From: Aedes albopictus
Taxonomy: Eukaryota; Arthropoda; Insecta; Diptera; Culicidae
Assembly (NCBI RefSeq): GCF_035046485.1
Contig: NC_085137.1
Span: 137,334,703 to 137,398,702, forward strand
Length of the DNA stretch: 64,000 nt
Direction of reading: 5' to 3'
Shown: piece by piece, positions 33,492 through 44,474 of the stretch
Numbering within the stretch: the first letter of the stretch is position 1
Layout: the number at the start of each line of letters is the position of its first letter
Position numbers and translations under genes: made by a program
Notes under the pieces: model-generated
Databases searched by the model: none
The model's input: only the letters and a program-made list of their open reading frames with translations
Told to the model about the DNA's origin: nothing

Positions 33492-33934
33492 GGCGAAACT
33501 GGAAGCATTACCCTCTTTTTGGTTTTTGATTTTTTATTAAATATCGAAGGCATTTTTTCAAAATCGATTTTCGTACACAGTTAGAGGAAAATCAAGGTAT
33601 CTCCAGATTTTTAAGGACAAGGTATAGCTCAACATTTCTAGAGCACCGTTTTTTAGAACCGTTGAACGGATTTGGATGAAAATGCATCACGCTAATTGTT
33701 CAGTGGTTGTCAACAGCGTGATGCATTTTAATCCAAATCCGTTCAACGGTTCTAAAAATCGTAGAGCACCGTTTTGAATTTTGAGCAATGTACTCCAAAT
33801 ACCTTGTCCTTAAAGAAACCATTTTTGAATGAAATTTCAAAAAAGTTTGGTTAAAAAAATCCAGGAAATACCTCGATCCTTCTTCTAACTGTGTATGAAA
33901 ACCGATTTTGAAAATATTGTTTCGTTAATTAATA
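33492..33934. mobile_element. Second copy of the TTAA MITE, interrupted and truncated
   Basis: Begins after TTAA (33488-33491) with GGCGAAACTGGAAGCATT, as at 29677. It follows that copy to about 33610, is interrupted by another element (33615-33809), then resumes to about 33934. The last ~70 bp of the right arm are missing, so truncation or a later event removed the right terminus. Confidence 0.8.
33615..33809. mobile_element. 195-bp TTAA MITE nested inside another TTAA MITE
   Basis: Ends GGACAAGGTAT...ATACCTTGTCC are inverted, with TTAA on both sides (33611-33614, 33810-33813). Inside, TTAGAACCGTTGAACGGATT and its mirror (33653 and about 33731) form a second, tighter inverted repeat around a central GTTCAGTGGTTG. 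Confidence 0.9.
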
Positions 33935-35047
33935 TTGTACGTGGATTTGCTAACTGAACACGACGAATAAGAACCGTCGTTTTTGGAATCGACGTTCGAA
34001 TCGTCGTTCGATTGAAGAGCGAGACAGCAGATAAACTAACACATCCGTTTGACATATTTAACGTACCTAGGAGCAACACGTGCGTGAGATTCTTTCTCTC
34101 AGTTGGTGTGGTTTGTTCTGATCCAATCTATTTCTTTTATGCTGTTCATGATGGCAATGCTGCCAGCTGATGGAGGCAAGGATGGATTGCAGAGAGAGAA
34201 TATCAAATATAATTAGAAAATTGATCAAGTGTTTATACTCAATGCGGCAGTAGTCCCCTCTTTACAGAAGTTTGTGTTCTTTAGGTGTTTTGTCAAGTTT
34301 TAACTTTTAACGAAGGTATATTCTTCAAAATAAATTTTCTATTTGTTTTCTTATTTAAATATTATTAATGATTGGCGCTAAAACGTGACATCCAAAGCTT
34401 TATGAAAATATGGAATATGCTTACTTGTTCCATATATTATGTAAACCAGACTGTCACTAACTCTTGCAAAGCAAGTACCTATTTATGAAGAAGTCGCATG
34501 ACAATTAGTAAATAATTCAAAAACTTATCGTTGTTTAACAAAAAACACAATCAAATAGAAAATATAAATTGCATGTAACAACGACAAAAATGATACATCA
34601 AACTTCTTGCAAGATTTTTTTCTTAACCTTGCTCATCTAACATTGCTGATAAAACATCTCAACATCTAAAATACGACCTATCAGGAATGCTCCAGAGTAG
34701 AAATATCAGCATTGAATACACAGTTTACACCCTGGGCCATCTAATAATGCTTGCATAGAAAACATTTCAATATAAATTAAAACTGTCAATACACATCATT
34801 AGTTTACAAACTGTTGGTCAGTCTGAACTGTTCAATTTGGTTACTATAAATAGTAAGAGTGATTAATGTGTTTGTTAAAAATTGAAGCCACTCAAGTACA
34901 AATGACGGTCATTTTTCGGATTTCGAGGCTTTAACAAAAAAAAACTAATATACGAAGGTAGATTACAATGAAACTGTCTCTGCACCTTCAGGACTATTAT
35001 AATCTTTTTCGGCGATAGTCAAGAAATATTACAGTCACTGTTTACAA
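33935..35047. other. Non-coding stretch
   Basis: No gene. The first 350 bp (33940-34280) are less AT-rich and start TGTACGTGG, as a solo LTR might, but I found no matching CA end with a target duplication. The rest is AT-rich. Confidence 0.3.
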
Positions 35048-35051
35048 TTAA

Positions 35052-35972
35052 CCCTCTAATACCAAAATTTTTGATTTTGATTTAAATATCATTTTTCGTC
35101 ATCTAAATTCTATTTAAACATGTTTTGGAAGATGATTTTTTTAACCCTCTAATACCCAAATTTTTTTATTTGGATCTGAATATCATTTTTCGTCATCTAA
35201 AATCGATTTAAACATGTTTTGGAAGATGATTATTTTTAATTCTCGATTTTGTGAATTTCAGTTTTTGATTTTTCTAATTTTTATTTTTGAACATCCCCAC
35301 ACTTTTATATTTTTCCTGGAAGCCAATTTGTGGTGCAGATTTTTTGAGATGAAAACATTTTGAGATTTTTTGATTATTGTTGAAATATTATTATTTTAAA
35401 TTTTTTTCACAGAAAATTTTATTTTCCGTGTAATTTCATGGAAAATAATTTTAGAGTGTATTCGATTCCCTTAAACTATTAAACAAGGATAGTATGATTT
35501 GGGAAAAATTTAAAATATGTTAATTGTAGCGATTCAATACAAAATAAACAATGACTTCTAAAAGGTGACTTAAACATCATTTTTTCAATGATTTAAAAAA
35601 AATGTAAATACGCTTTAAAATACACCAAAAACCATTTTGAGATATACAGAACAGTCCTAAATATTTGCCAAAAATATAAAAATTTTGATTTTCCACGAAG
35701 AAAAAAATTCAAAAATGCTCATGTAAATTACATTCACGCTGTGGAGAGTTGCCTTCACAGCTCGCTCACGACTTTGTTATATGTTTGCGACCCCAGTGTT
35801 ATTCGGCAAACTTTCAGATAAAACTACAAGGATAATTTCATCCATACATTGTTTTTCGATAGCATGCTTCTGAACTGAGATAATAGCAAATGAATGTAAA
35901 TCTTTGCAAATGAATGGTCGCACCCTTGCTCAAAGTATACCCCGTCTAAAGGCGGGGTTGGGTATTAGAGGG
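35052..35972. mobile_element. piggyBac-like MITE with duplicated left terminus
   Basis: The left end is TTAA-CCCTCTAATACC (TTAA at 35048-35051) and the right end GGTATTAGAGGG-TTAT (35973-35976, one base from TTAA). The CCC...GGG ends at a TTAA target are piggyBac-like. A 93-bp direct duplication repeats the left end, including TTAA, at 35141-35144. The interior is AT-rich and non-coding. Confidence 0.75.
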
Positions 35973-36229
35973 TTATTCAATTTTTATGTTTCTTTGAAAT
36001 ATAAGAACTTTAACATTAATCCCCTAATAAGTTCCTTAACACCCCATTTTCATATTTTCGAAAAATTTGCACATTTTGTTAAACATCTTCAATTTCTCCA
36101 AAAAATCGTGGTCGGACTGCTTTTCCTGAAAGTTTTAAGAAATAGAACCCATGAATTAATGGAGACGAAAAATTTTTCCGTCCCTTAACACCCCATTTTA
36201 CGGAACTTTAAGATATATTTCTGAAAAAA

Positions 36230-36330
36230 TCGCAGGACAAATTTCCGAAGAATAGAAGTTCCTAAACAAATTCGTGGATAAAATCCTAAAGGATTTCTTG
36301 GAGAAAATTTTGATGGCTTTTTGGATAACT
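36230..36330. repeat. Short satellite fragment
   Basis: Resembles 31825-31900 (CCTAAAGGATTTC.TGGA then ATGGCTTTT), so it probably belongs to the left edge of paralogous segment B, now separated by later insertions. Confidence 0.5.
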
Positions 36331-36472
36331 AAAATATGTATAAACACGCACTGGAACGGCAAAAACTAGCAATAGTCAATATGTTACAAAATTTTTATGA
36401 AAACTATATAAGTCTTTTATAATAGAGAGAAGTTTCTTCTTTTTATCACCTGCATGAAAAACTATTGAAAAA

Positions 36473-37300
36473 GGAGTGTGGTAGGATTTCGTCCGGGTGC
36501 CAGTGCCGCGCGCGTTTGCTTCGGTGATTCGATTTTTTTTCTTTTTCTATCCCGAAGTGAGCATTTCGACGGCGAAGTCGGCTCCGAATTTTTCGCTTCC
36601 CGTCGCGCTGCAGTGTGAACGAGTAAGAATAAAATTGACGCGGTTGAATTTAGTGTGTGGTGGATCGAGTCGGTTTCGAATTTTTCACTCTCCGTCGGCG
36701 CTTTGATAATAAATATTTTCTTTAATTTTTTGCATTTACACAAAAGAGTGAAAAGTGTTAGTTCGGGCTTGCCGGTCGAGAAAAAAATCCGGGCGCCGAC
36801 AAGTGAGTCGCGTTCAGTGTATTTCTGTGTGGAATAGACTAAAGGTTTCTGCTCCCTAGTGGAATGGAGACGCGCGATAGCATTTTCTTTTTGGCTAGTT
36901 TTTGCGTCGAAAAGTGGTCGGTTGTTAACGGCAGTTTGTGTATATGGATCCATTGTCAAATCATATCACTAACCATAGGTGACTCCCGGACTGACAATGT
37001 ACCTTACCCTACTAACAAAAAATCCTTCCTGAGACAAACGTGGAGATGCAGCGATTTGCGGTCTTTATAGCAACGTTTGTCTTACTAACATTCCCTCCCA
37101 TCCTCGATGACCGTAAGGACGTGGCCGGCGCCGTAATTGACCATATTAAAGTTGAGAGCTCTCGAACTGTGTACATTGAGAATAGTAAGCTAGTCCCAAG
37201 CCCTATTCATTGGTTCTCTGTGCAATTTCGATTGCTCTGGTCAATCACGGAGTAGCAACTACGAATTGTGCGGTCCTCTATGCTCATGCTCATGCTCATG
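36473..37300 (+). mobile_element. 828-bp LINE-like element with 20-bp target duplication
   Basis: 20-bp direct repeats differing at one base flank it exactly (36453-36472 and 37301-37320). The 3' end is a short (GCTCAT)n microsatellite tail (about 37281-37300), typical of I/R1-type non-LTR elements. The first ~370 bp are GC-rich with two diverged copies of a CGAATTTTTC.CTYCCGTCG phrase, like a LINE 5' UTR. The last ~300 bp look like a 3' UTR. No endonuclease or RT is present, so it looks like an internally deleted LINE mobilised in trans. A short ORF at 37040-37255 has no recognisable domain. Confidence 0.65.
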
Positions 37301-37559
37301 CATGAAAAAATATTGAAAAATCTCCATACAATTTCGAATAATTCAATAAAAACTTGAATTTTTATTGCTTCGACCATACAAAGTGTTAGGCGAATTTGAT
37401 CAAATTTATTGCTAATTTCTAATTTTGAACTGTGCGATAATTAAGCTGCCTTTTTAGATATTTTTGGAAATTACCCAGCCAATACACGGAAGCATTACGG
37501 CGTACATTGTACGCATGTGGCATCATATGCAACAGCATATACGACTTCATGTTTGCTTG

Positions 37560-38275
37560 GTATTTGAAGATTCATTGAGAGAATTCTTCTAGAGATATTT
37601 AAAAGCAATTGAAAAAAATCTACGGATATTCCTTGATGCATCCCTATAAAAGATGATGGAAAAAAATCTAAAATTTCTGAAGAAATCCCTGAATAAATTC
37701 TTAAAAAGATCTCGAGAGGAATTTCTAAATAAACTCCTGGAGCAATCCCTAAAGGAATCCCTGAAGAATTCCCTGGAGGATTTCAGAGAAGAATGCATGG
37801 AGAAATCCTGGAGGGATGGCTAGAAGAATTCCTGAAGCAATCTTTGGAGAAATTCCTGGAGCAATCTGTAGAGGAATCCCTGGAGGAATGCCCGAAGAAA
37901 TGCCTGGGGAAATTTCTGGACAAATTCCTGGAGAATTTTTTGGAGGAAATCCTGCAGGAGCCCTGGATGAATTCCTGAATTCTTGGAGGAATAAATGAAG
38001 GAATTTATAAAGGAATACCTGAATAAATTTTTGGATGAATTCTTAGAAGAATTTTTGGAAGAAAGAGAACTCCTGAAGGGATTCCGAGAGGAATGCCTGC
38101 AGAATTTTCTAAAGGAATACCTGAAAGAATTCCTGAAGCAATCCTTGGAGAAATCCCTATAGGAATGCCTGGAAGACTGCCTGAAGAAATTTCTGGACTA
38201 ATTCCTGGCGGTATCCGACGTGATATTCATGGAGAAAACCCTGGAAGATTCCCTGGAGAAATTGGTGATTGATAC
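37560..38275. repeat. 12-bp GGAATTCC-type satellite, opposite orientation
   Basis: Clean GGAATTCCTGGA / GAAATCCCTGAA units, the same orientation and neighbourhood as 31590-32395. Opposite ORFs are by-products. Confidence 0.85.
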
Positions 38276-39025
38276 ATCTGCTCCCATACACGTTCAACGA
38301 TCGCAATCTAGTCCTTAGCTTAGAGTTTTCTTAAGGTTGAAGAAGTCACCAATATTATCGTCATCATTGAATATTTAAAATTAGTTTTTCTCGTTCAAAA
38401 CTTAAATTCACGTAATTAAAATGATAACAGTGAATATCACGGACAGAAAATGGAACACTTGATGGAACAAGTGAATAATCCCTGGAATAATCTCTCGATG
38501 CAAACATATTCTATTTTGAGTGAGAAAACTGTTTAAGACATTTAAATGATGACGATGATATCAACCTTAACCTCTTCCATCCAGTATTGGCAGTTTCGCT
38601 GCTTAACTGTCATCAAATGTGTTAAACCTGTTCCTTGAACGAATATATACTTGTTCTTACCATTCAACAAACCCTCGAAGTTCTCCTTCCACCATTTAAT
38701 TGTTTGCATATGGCCATCGCTGCCGCAGAACTGTGTCGCGTACCCTTAGCAGTTGTATGAATTCTCCACATATCGTTCAGATCCATGCTTTCATACGCTT
38801 CAGCCGTAACACTCTCTCCGTGCTACTGATTTAGTTTCTTTTCTTTCCTTCTTTCGCCCCATTAACTGCTCTCTGTTGAGCCTGCTACCATTCAATATAG
38901 CATTCGATTTCCGGTGGCATTCTTCTAGTTCGTCACGTTGTTGGCGCTCCTCTTCGAGTCAGTTTTTACGTTGGCGTCGCTGAGCGGTACCTCTCACCTT
39001 TTGCGATATTGTAGTCACTGTTTTA
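37590..39025. repeat. Paralogous segment B (empty SINE site)
   Basis: The counterpart of 31925-33320. It runs through CTGTGTCGCGTACCCTTAGCAG where segment A is split by the Feilai SINE. It has an extra ~60 bp near 38825-38885 (TTTCTTTTCTTTCCTTC). On the minus strand, stretches such as LEEERQQRDELEECH can still be read, suggesting an old coding sequence, possibly from a retroelement. Confidence 0.75.
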
Positions 39026-39797
39026 AGACATTATATCACAGACAAACATATGTAACACTCTTCAAAACAGCTTGGCACGTGCATTTATCGATCAATTTAA
39101 ATTTTATTTGATTTGCGCGGTCGTTTCACCAGAGGCGCTAGTGTTCGATTGCTTTGACGTTTGCCAGTGTACACGTTGCTGAATGATGCAAATGAAAATT
39201 ACAGGCAATTTGTGTAGTAAATATATGCGTACATGGTCAATTTTCACAAAATTATAATCTGATACCCTTCGGCCCACACCCGTACGGTAATAAAAAAATG
39301 CCCAGTAAGAAAAGGTTATTTCTAATTTGTACAAAATATAGCTTCCATCCAAAGTCGTATGTAGCTCATGTAGTTGAAAGTTGAGTAGATATTTTCAAAC
39401 ACCCCCACGTTTCATCACAATGCTTTACTATCTGAATACAAACTATGTTAAGACCGACAAATATTCAATCGGAAATTGAAATTTTCTCTAGCTGTTCCGG
39501 ACGATAAACGAACAGCTATATGTATGATGTATGGGAAAATATTTTTCCTTCGTATGAAAACAATTTGAGAAGGTCATACGCGATATGACACGCTTTCCGT
39601 AGCGTTGTTGTTGTGTTGCAAATATCCTATTAGGAGAATTATGTTTCGCTTCGTTTTTCCGGTTACGGTTTAGTTATAGGTACACGCTGATAACCAACCA
39701 ATTGTACTGCTCGTTGTTGGCATTTGTCAATTCATACTCCCACCTCTATATGCAAACTCATGCGATAATATTTCCTTTTTCTTTCTTTTTTCTGCAG
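39026..39797 (+). other. Probable intron upstream of the SLC66A2 exon
   Basis: Non-coding. It ends in a pyrimidine-rich tract TTTTTCTTTCTTTTTTCTGCAG at about 39776-39797 in two runs, a strong splice acceptor. I found no upstream coding exon in the window. Confidence 0.6.
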
Positions 39798-39934
39798 GTT
39801 CTCCAGCCGGTTCGAGATACCACTGTTGGTGCAAAGTGTCGTCATGAACATAACCATGTTCATAATGATCCACCTGTGCGTTACGGTGCGACGCAACAAT
39901 GCCATCATGCGAACCCGGGAACGTGTGTTCTCAG
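39798..39934 (+). CDS. SLC66A2: SLC66A2/PQLC1-like PQ-loop protein, internal exon
   Basis: A 137-bp exon between ...TTTTTTCTGCAG and GTAGGT. The coding frame skips one base, G, which completes a split codon (TG|G would give Trp). It reads FSSRFEIPLL, then a hydrophobic segment VQSVVMNITMFIMIHLCV and the basic VRRNN...RTRERVFS. This matches the block of human SLC66A2 (PQLC1) that I remember as RRFE.PLL.QS..M..TM..M..LC..VR, which follows the first PQ-loop motif. The family is a multi-pass protein of trans-Golgi/endosomal membranes, and its yeast relative Any1/Cfs1 works against phosphatidylserine flippases. The longest open frame here (39702-39938) is not the coding one. Exon ends are phase 1 on both sides, fitting the next exon. 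Confidence 0.85.
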
Positions 39935-41235
39935 GTAGGTTGGGGCTTTGGGTTTGTTTTGACTGTATATAATTTTGTTTTTTTTTTTTAGTTTGAAACA
40001 ATTTACAATCTTACAGGAAAGATTTAGTTTTGGCTTGTAAAAATGCTTTCTTTTCTAAACTTCCATTTATATTGAAATTAGTCTTCATGTTTGATTTCGC
40101 TTAGTTCCCGGAAATTGCTTCCGCCTCTAAGCTTCAATAATACTCGAGGCTGAGGGACTACGAAGGAATTTCTATCAAGGCATCAGAGGATGAAGTGCTT
40201 TGTTTCGAACTGCGCTTACTTGCCTGAACGTCTCTACAGCTCCAATTAGGTTCACATGTGTACCGTGCCTAGCACGCTGCGCCGAGGGCAATCGTGACGA
40301 ATTCAGTTGATATGGGATTAACCATGTTTGTTGTTGAACCGAGCGAAGATAGCATTCTAGTACTTGGTATATGGAATGGTTGTTGTTATCGTCACTTCGC
40401 GTAGACATCATATCGTAGAGTTTTCGTTGAGACCGTTACCGTAGATTTATGGCGATTAAATTGAACGTGATGCTTGTGTGTGGGTCTAGGTCGTCTCTCC
40501 GGCTCGAAAAACAGACAGTTGCAATGCTGCTCGGATTGATAAGATGATGGCTTGTTTGCCTAGTCGTCGTCTGTTTTGTTATCAACGATGTTGTGCCAAC
40601 GCGGCATTGTCTAGTAGCTCTAATAAATAATGATGCTGGGCCATCTTTCATGAATGGGGATAGGTAAAGTATTAGCTCAGATGAGAAATAAATTGATTCA
40701 AACATTGACGTAAAATTTTATGTTAATCTTTGGCAAGTATGCAAAGTTTAGTTCTGGTAGAATAAAGTACGCATTGTCCGATGATCCAAACCCTGAAAGT
40801 TTAGAATACTATATTCCCAACTTCTAGGTCACTGATTGAAACAATTTCAAATCCTGCACAACTCTTAAAAAGTATCCATTACAAATATAAATATTTTGAA
40901 TCATCATTCTATGTTTACCAATTATATTTGCTTTCAACGTTGCATTCAATTCCTCTGTTTATAAGAAGACCAATTAAACTGTTTCAATGCCTCACCATTT
41001 ACCTATTTAGCGACATTGAATCTCAGTTCTCAGTATGTTATGCTTTTACCTAATAGAGCGCCCAAATCTCTCGTGTCACTCAAGGCTTAAGCACTCGAAA
41101 ATAAACAGTACATCAGCTAAAATTTCACATCCTTCAAAGCAGAGGTTATCCCTCGCACCTCTCTTTCAAATTCACGAAACAAAAATCACGTTAAATCAGC
41201 AGTTTCGAATGATTTCCATTACTCATCTCTCGCAG
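39935..41235 (+). other. Intron between the two SLC66A2 exons
   Basis: 1301 bp with GTAGGT donor and CATCTCTCGCAG acceptor. No repeats of the families seen elsewhere are obvious, making it one of the cleaner stretches of the window. Confidence 0.75.
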
Positions 41236-41511
41236 GAGACGAAACGCTGCTGGAGGCCCGGGAGTCTATTAATAAAGCCATTGAAGAGCACACCAAGGGC
41301 GATGGCGTAATTAGCAACCGAGCTGCCGTGACGACGACGACAACCACCAACTCCACGACGGTAGAGGGCGCTCCGGTGGGGAAGTTGACCAACAGTACCA
41401 CTATCGGGATTGGGTCTACCTTACCCACCCATCACCACCATCCCTCCTCGGTAGGCGGTGGTGGCACGCCAGGAGGCCTGAAGAAATCTCGATCCAGGCA
41501 CTACATCGTCG
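41236..41511 (+). CDS. SLC66A2: SLC66A2-like protein, linker exon
   Basis: A 276-bp exon after TCTCTCGCAG, ending at a GTACGT donor. Read in phase with 39798-39934 it is open throughout: GDETLLEARESINKAIEEHT, then a Thr/Ser/Asn-rich tract with TTTTTTNSTT, HHHH and GGGG runs, then LKKSRSRHYIV. It corresponds to the hydrophilic cytosolic loop between the first and second halves of the protein, which is short in the human protein and longer and low-complexity here. Codon use is GC-rich, unlike the AT-rich surroundings, supporting real coding. It should be followed by an exon encoding the second PQ-loop half, which I did not find before 64000. Confidence 0.8.
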
Positions 41512-43726
41512 GTACGTCCCAATATCGGTTTCGATCTTGTTTTGTCCCATCCCCTGCTCGGTGGAAATCGAGTATCATCTTCAATTAACCACACCAACAC
41601 CCCCTCCCTGCGCGCACAGTACTTACTTGCTCGCTCCACTCGCCATTCAAATAGTTTCCTTCGCCTTCTCATCTGTTTTGTGTGTGTCCTCCTTCGTAAT
41701 TTGTGAAAATCCATCAGCTCATCGGTTCCATACTAGGGTTAAACAGTGCCATGGTGCCATTCCACTCACTTGTATGATAACGTACAGTAGCATTCAAAGA
41801 TTATTGGACATATTAGGTTTTCAATTTATTTAGTTTTGTTTCAATGACCCAGCTTTAGTGCTTTGAAAACCAACTATCATTCCTATTCTTATTTATTCCA
41901 GTTAGTTAAAACCCTTTTTAAATAAGTTTCACCGCTCCTGTACAGCCACTCAGTAGGATGCCAATCTTTTGCTTCGCCAACAAAATTCCAAGCATCTTTC
42001 AGTTTTCCAACGTTGTTGATTGAGCTCTAGTTTTGCTGCTGCCGGTTGCTATCTACCTTCCCACATACGCGGTTGATAATAATAGAGGCCACCCACTTTT
42101 CGCGTAGGCGCTCACAAGTAGTACTCATCGGTGGTGCTTCACAGAATTCCTTGAGTCACAATGCATTTTTTTTTCTCTTCATCATCATCACAAGTAGCAG
42201 TGTATCGATAGTGTGTAAGATCTACTGTGGAATTTCTCGACATCATGGGGAATAACAAGGACTAACAATGGCAATATTCATTTTGCTTGTACTAAAACAA
42301 AGGTAGTAGTGACGTCCTAATTTTAAGAATACATTTATGCTGACTATAAGATTTTTCTATGTTTAGAAACCTACGTCAAGAGTAGATTGTAGTTCGTAGA
42401 GTTGAAACAATATTCTATTCTTGAGGATGTTATGTAAGAGTCCTATAACTCAATGACATTCAAGGCATTATAAGAGTTGAGTACCCCTCAACGCCCTGAT
42501 GTCCACTCTACTCAGCTACATCAGCTAGTTGAATTTAAGTTTAGCATATGAACATATTTTACAGATTTCAAATTTACCAAAATCATTTCAAGATAGTAAG
42601 TTCTCATGTCGATTAGAAAAAAAGCAATTAATCGGAGAAAACTGGTTAGAGTGAGACCAAAAACGATCAAATTAGTTTCCCCCTGAAGAAGAGACTAACC
42701 CCGTGTTGAAACGTTGGGCAAGTAATAAACATCGTTTATTAATTCAAGACTGTGAACCCCTTTTTAATGATACTTTATTATTTTCTATGCTAATCTACTC
42801 TACTCAGTTCGTAACCTTAAATTTTCGCTTTTCGTTTTTTGAGTTCCGGGAACAATAGGTTGTTGGCCTAAGGTCTCCCTATCCATCGTGGTCTCCGGAG
42901 CATTTCATACTCAACAGCTGGAAGCCGGAACAGACGCTGTATGAGCCGTACCTCCTTGGTGAAAAGATGCTCCGGACGTACCTTCGCAATTTAGCTGAAG
43001 TTAGAACCCGAATAGAGGAAAAGAACTGATATGGAGATCAAAACGTGACATTGGATTGATTGATATAAGAGATACAAGATCTAAAAATAAAATTAAAAAT
43101 TTGCTCCTGGAACATCATCATCATATCATATTAGGATCTTGCAAGATCCTACCAATAGCAGCGAGCTATTCGTTTGATCTTGAAATATCAAATTTTGATA
43201 TTGTTTAGATGTTCCAAGAACATTGTTCAGATTTTCTTTAAAGATCTTTATCCCGTATATCAATCAAACCAATATCACGTTTTGATCGTCTGTACTTCAC
43301 CTCTACTTGGGAAGGATCACAGTGCCCAGGCAGTACTATCAGCTAAGCACACAACTCTTAGCTGGCGGCCTTTGTCATCGATTGACTCGTGGAAGTATGA
43401 GGTAGGAACTTGTGAGGACCAGAGCTATATTAGACGCTCCTGGTTGGCGACTCACCATTAGCGAGTGATGTGATAGGCACTGCTCAAAGACGACCTAGGA
43501 ACGGATGGTTTGGCAAGGACATGATATCTACTACCTGGAAAACCAGGAATCCTCAGGGAATTTTATTCAACAGGGACAAAGAAAAGAATTGTCGGACAAA
43601 AGAGGCACAAAACAAGCAACAAAGAAGGCGCGATGATTACTCTATATCCCAACTGGTAGCAGATAATGACATGATCAGGAGCCAAAACGGAAGTTGAAAT
43701 TTGTGCGTTCTTTTCAACTCGTGGAT
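41512..43726 (+). other. Probable intron downstream of the SLC66A2 exons
   Basis: No coding exon recognised. A frame at about 42880-43030 is open but has no family resemblance. A possible Penelope-type ribozyme motif lies at 42680-42720. The intron presumably continues through the mobile elements to the right, since the C-terminal exons are not in the window. Confidence 0.4.
42680..42722 (+). ncRNA. Hammerhead-like motif, possible Penelope-element relic
   Basis: CCCCTGAAGAAGAGAC ... GTGTTGAAACGTTGGG has the spacing of the hammerhead core elements CUGANGA and GAAA that occur in the pseudo-LTRs of Penelope-like retroelements. Stem II is poor and the cleavage strand was not identified, so it may be chance or a decayed copy. 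It is followed by TAATAAACATCG. Confidence 0.25.
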
Positions 43727-43734
43727 AATCAATT

Positions 43735-44466
43735 ACACAGCGCAACATTTTTTTGTCTCAAGAGCAAACTTATGTCTCCGAAGGATTTTGGGCCGCTGAA
43801 TCCGAATCCGGGCTCAGATTTGCTCCAACACGTCACAATTTTGAGCTATACCTCAATTTATAGGGCAAAATATGCGATTTTGGGCTATTTTGACTGCAAG
43901 CCAATAAGTATGGAAATATTTTTTTCAAGCAATCAAAAGGTTAATTGGTCAATTAACATCTAAATTAATGACTCATGCAAAATATTTCGTTTTACCAAAT
44001 CGATTTTGATAGTTTTAAGCGATTTATGTTAGGTACGATATTTCCCATACAAGTCACCCCCCAAAAGTTGCATGCAAGTTTTCATACTAGCATAACTGCC
44101 GTGGGCAGCATAGTTGTCCCATGTTAATAGGGATTCCCATAGAACATGGGACAACTATGCCGCACACGGCAGATAAAATGCTTAAATCTATCAAATTTGA
44201 TTAGGTAAAACGAAATATTTTGCATGAGTCGTTAATTTAGATGTTAATTGATCAATTAACCTTTTGATTGCTTAAAAAAATATTTCCAAGCTTAATGGCT
44301 TGCAGTCAAAAAAGCCCAAAATCGCATATTTTGCCCTATAAATTAATGTGTAGCTCAAAATTGTGACGTGTTGGAGCAAATCTGAGCCCGGATTCGGATT
44401 CAGCGGCCCAAAATCCTTCGGAGACACATAAGTCTGCTCTTGAGACAAAAAAATGTTGCGCTGTGT
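43735..44466. mobile_element. 732-bp fold-back element with 8-bp target duplication
   Basis: Ends ACACAGCGCAACATTTTT...AAAAATGTTGCGCTGTGT are inverted, and the arms match over some 200 bp (CGGCCCAAAATCC, GCCCGGATTCGG). AATCAATT flanks both ends (43727-43734, 44467-44474). The centre holds a separate hairpin, CATAGTTGTCCCATG mirrored around 44127. An 8-bp duplication suggests the hAT or a similar superfamily. Non-coding. Confidence 0.8.
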
Positions 44467-44474
44467 AATCAATT

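Noticed and set aside
33940..34260. Solo LTR
   Set aside because: Begins TGTACGTGG but no matching CA end with a 4-6-bp target duplication could be found.
36462..36959. 165-codon minus-strand ORF
   Set aside because: Lies antisense to the GC-rich 5' part of the LINE-like element, has no family resemblance and extends past the element's left boundary into the target duplication.
39702..39938. 78-codon ORF covering the first SLC66A2 exon
   Set aside because: Wrong frame: it crosses the splice acceptor, and the family match and phase of the next exon fit the neighbouring frame.
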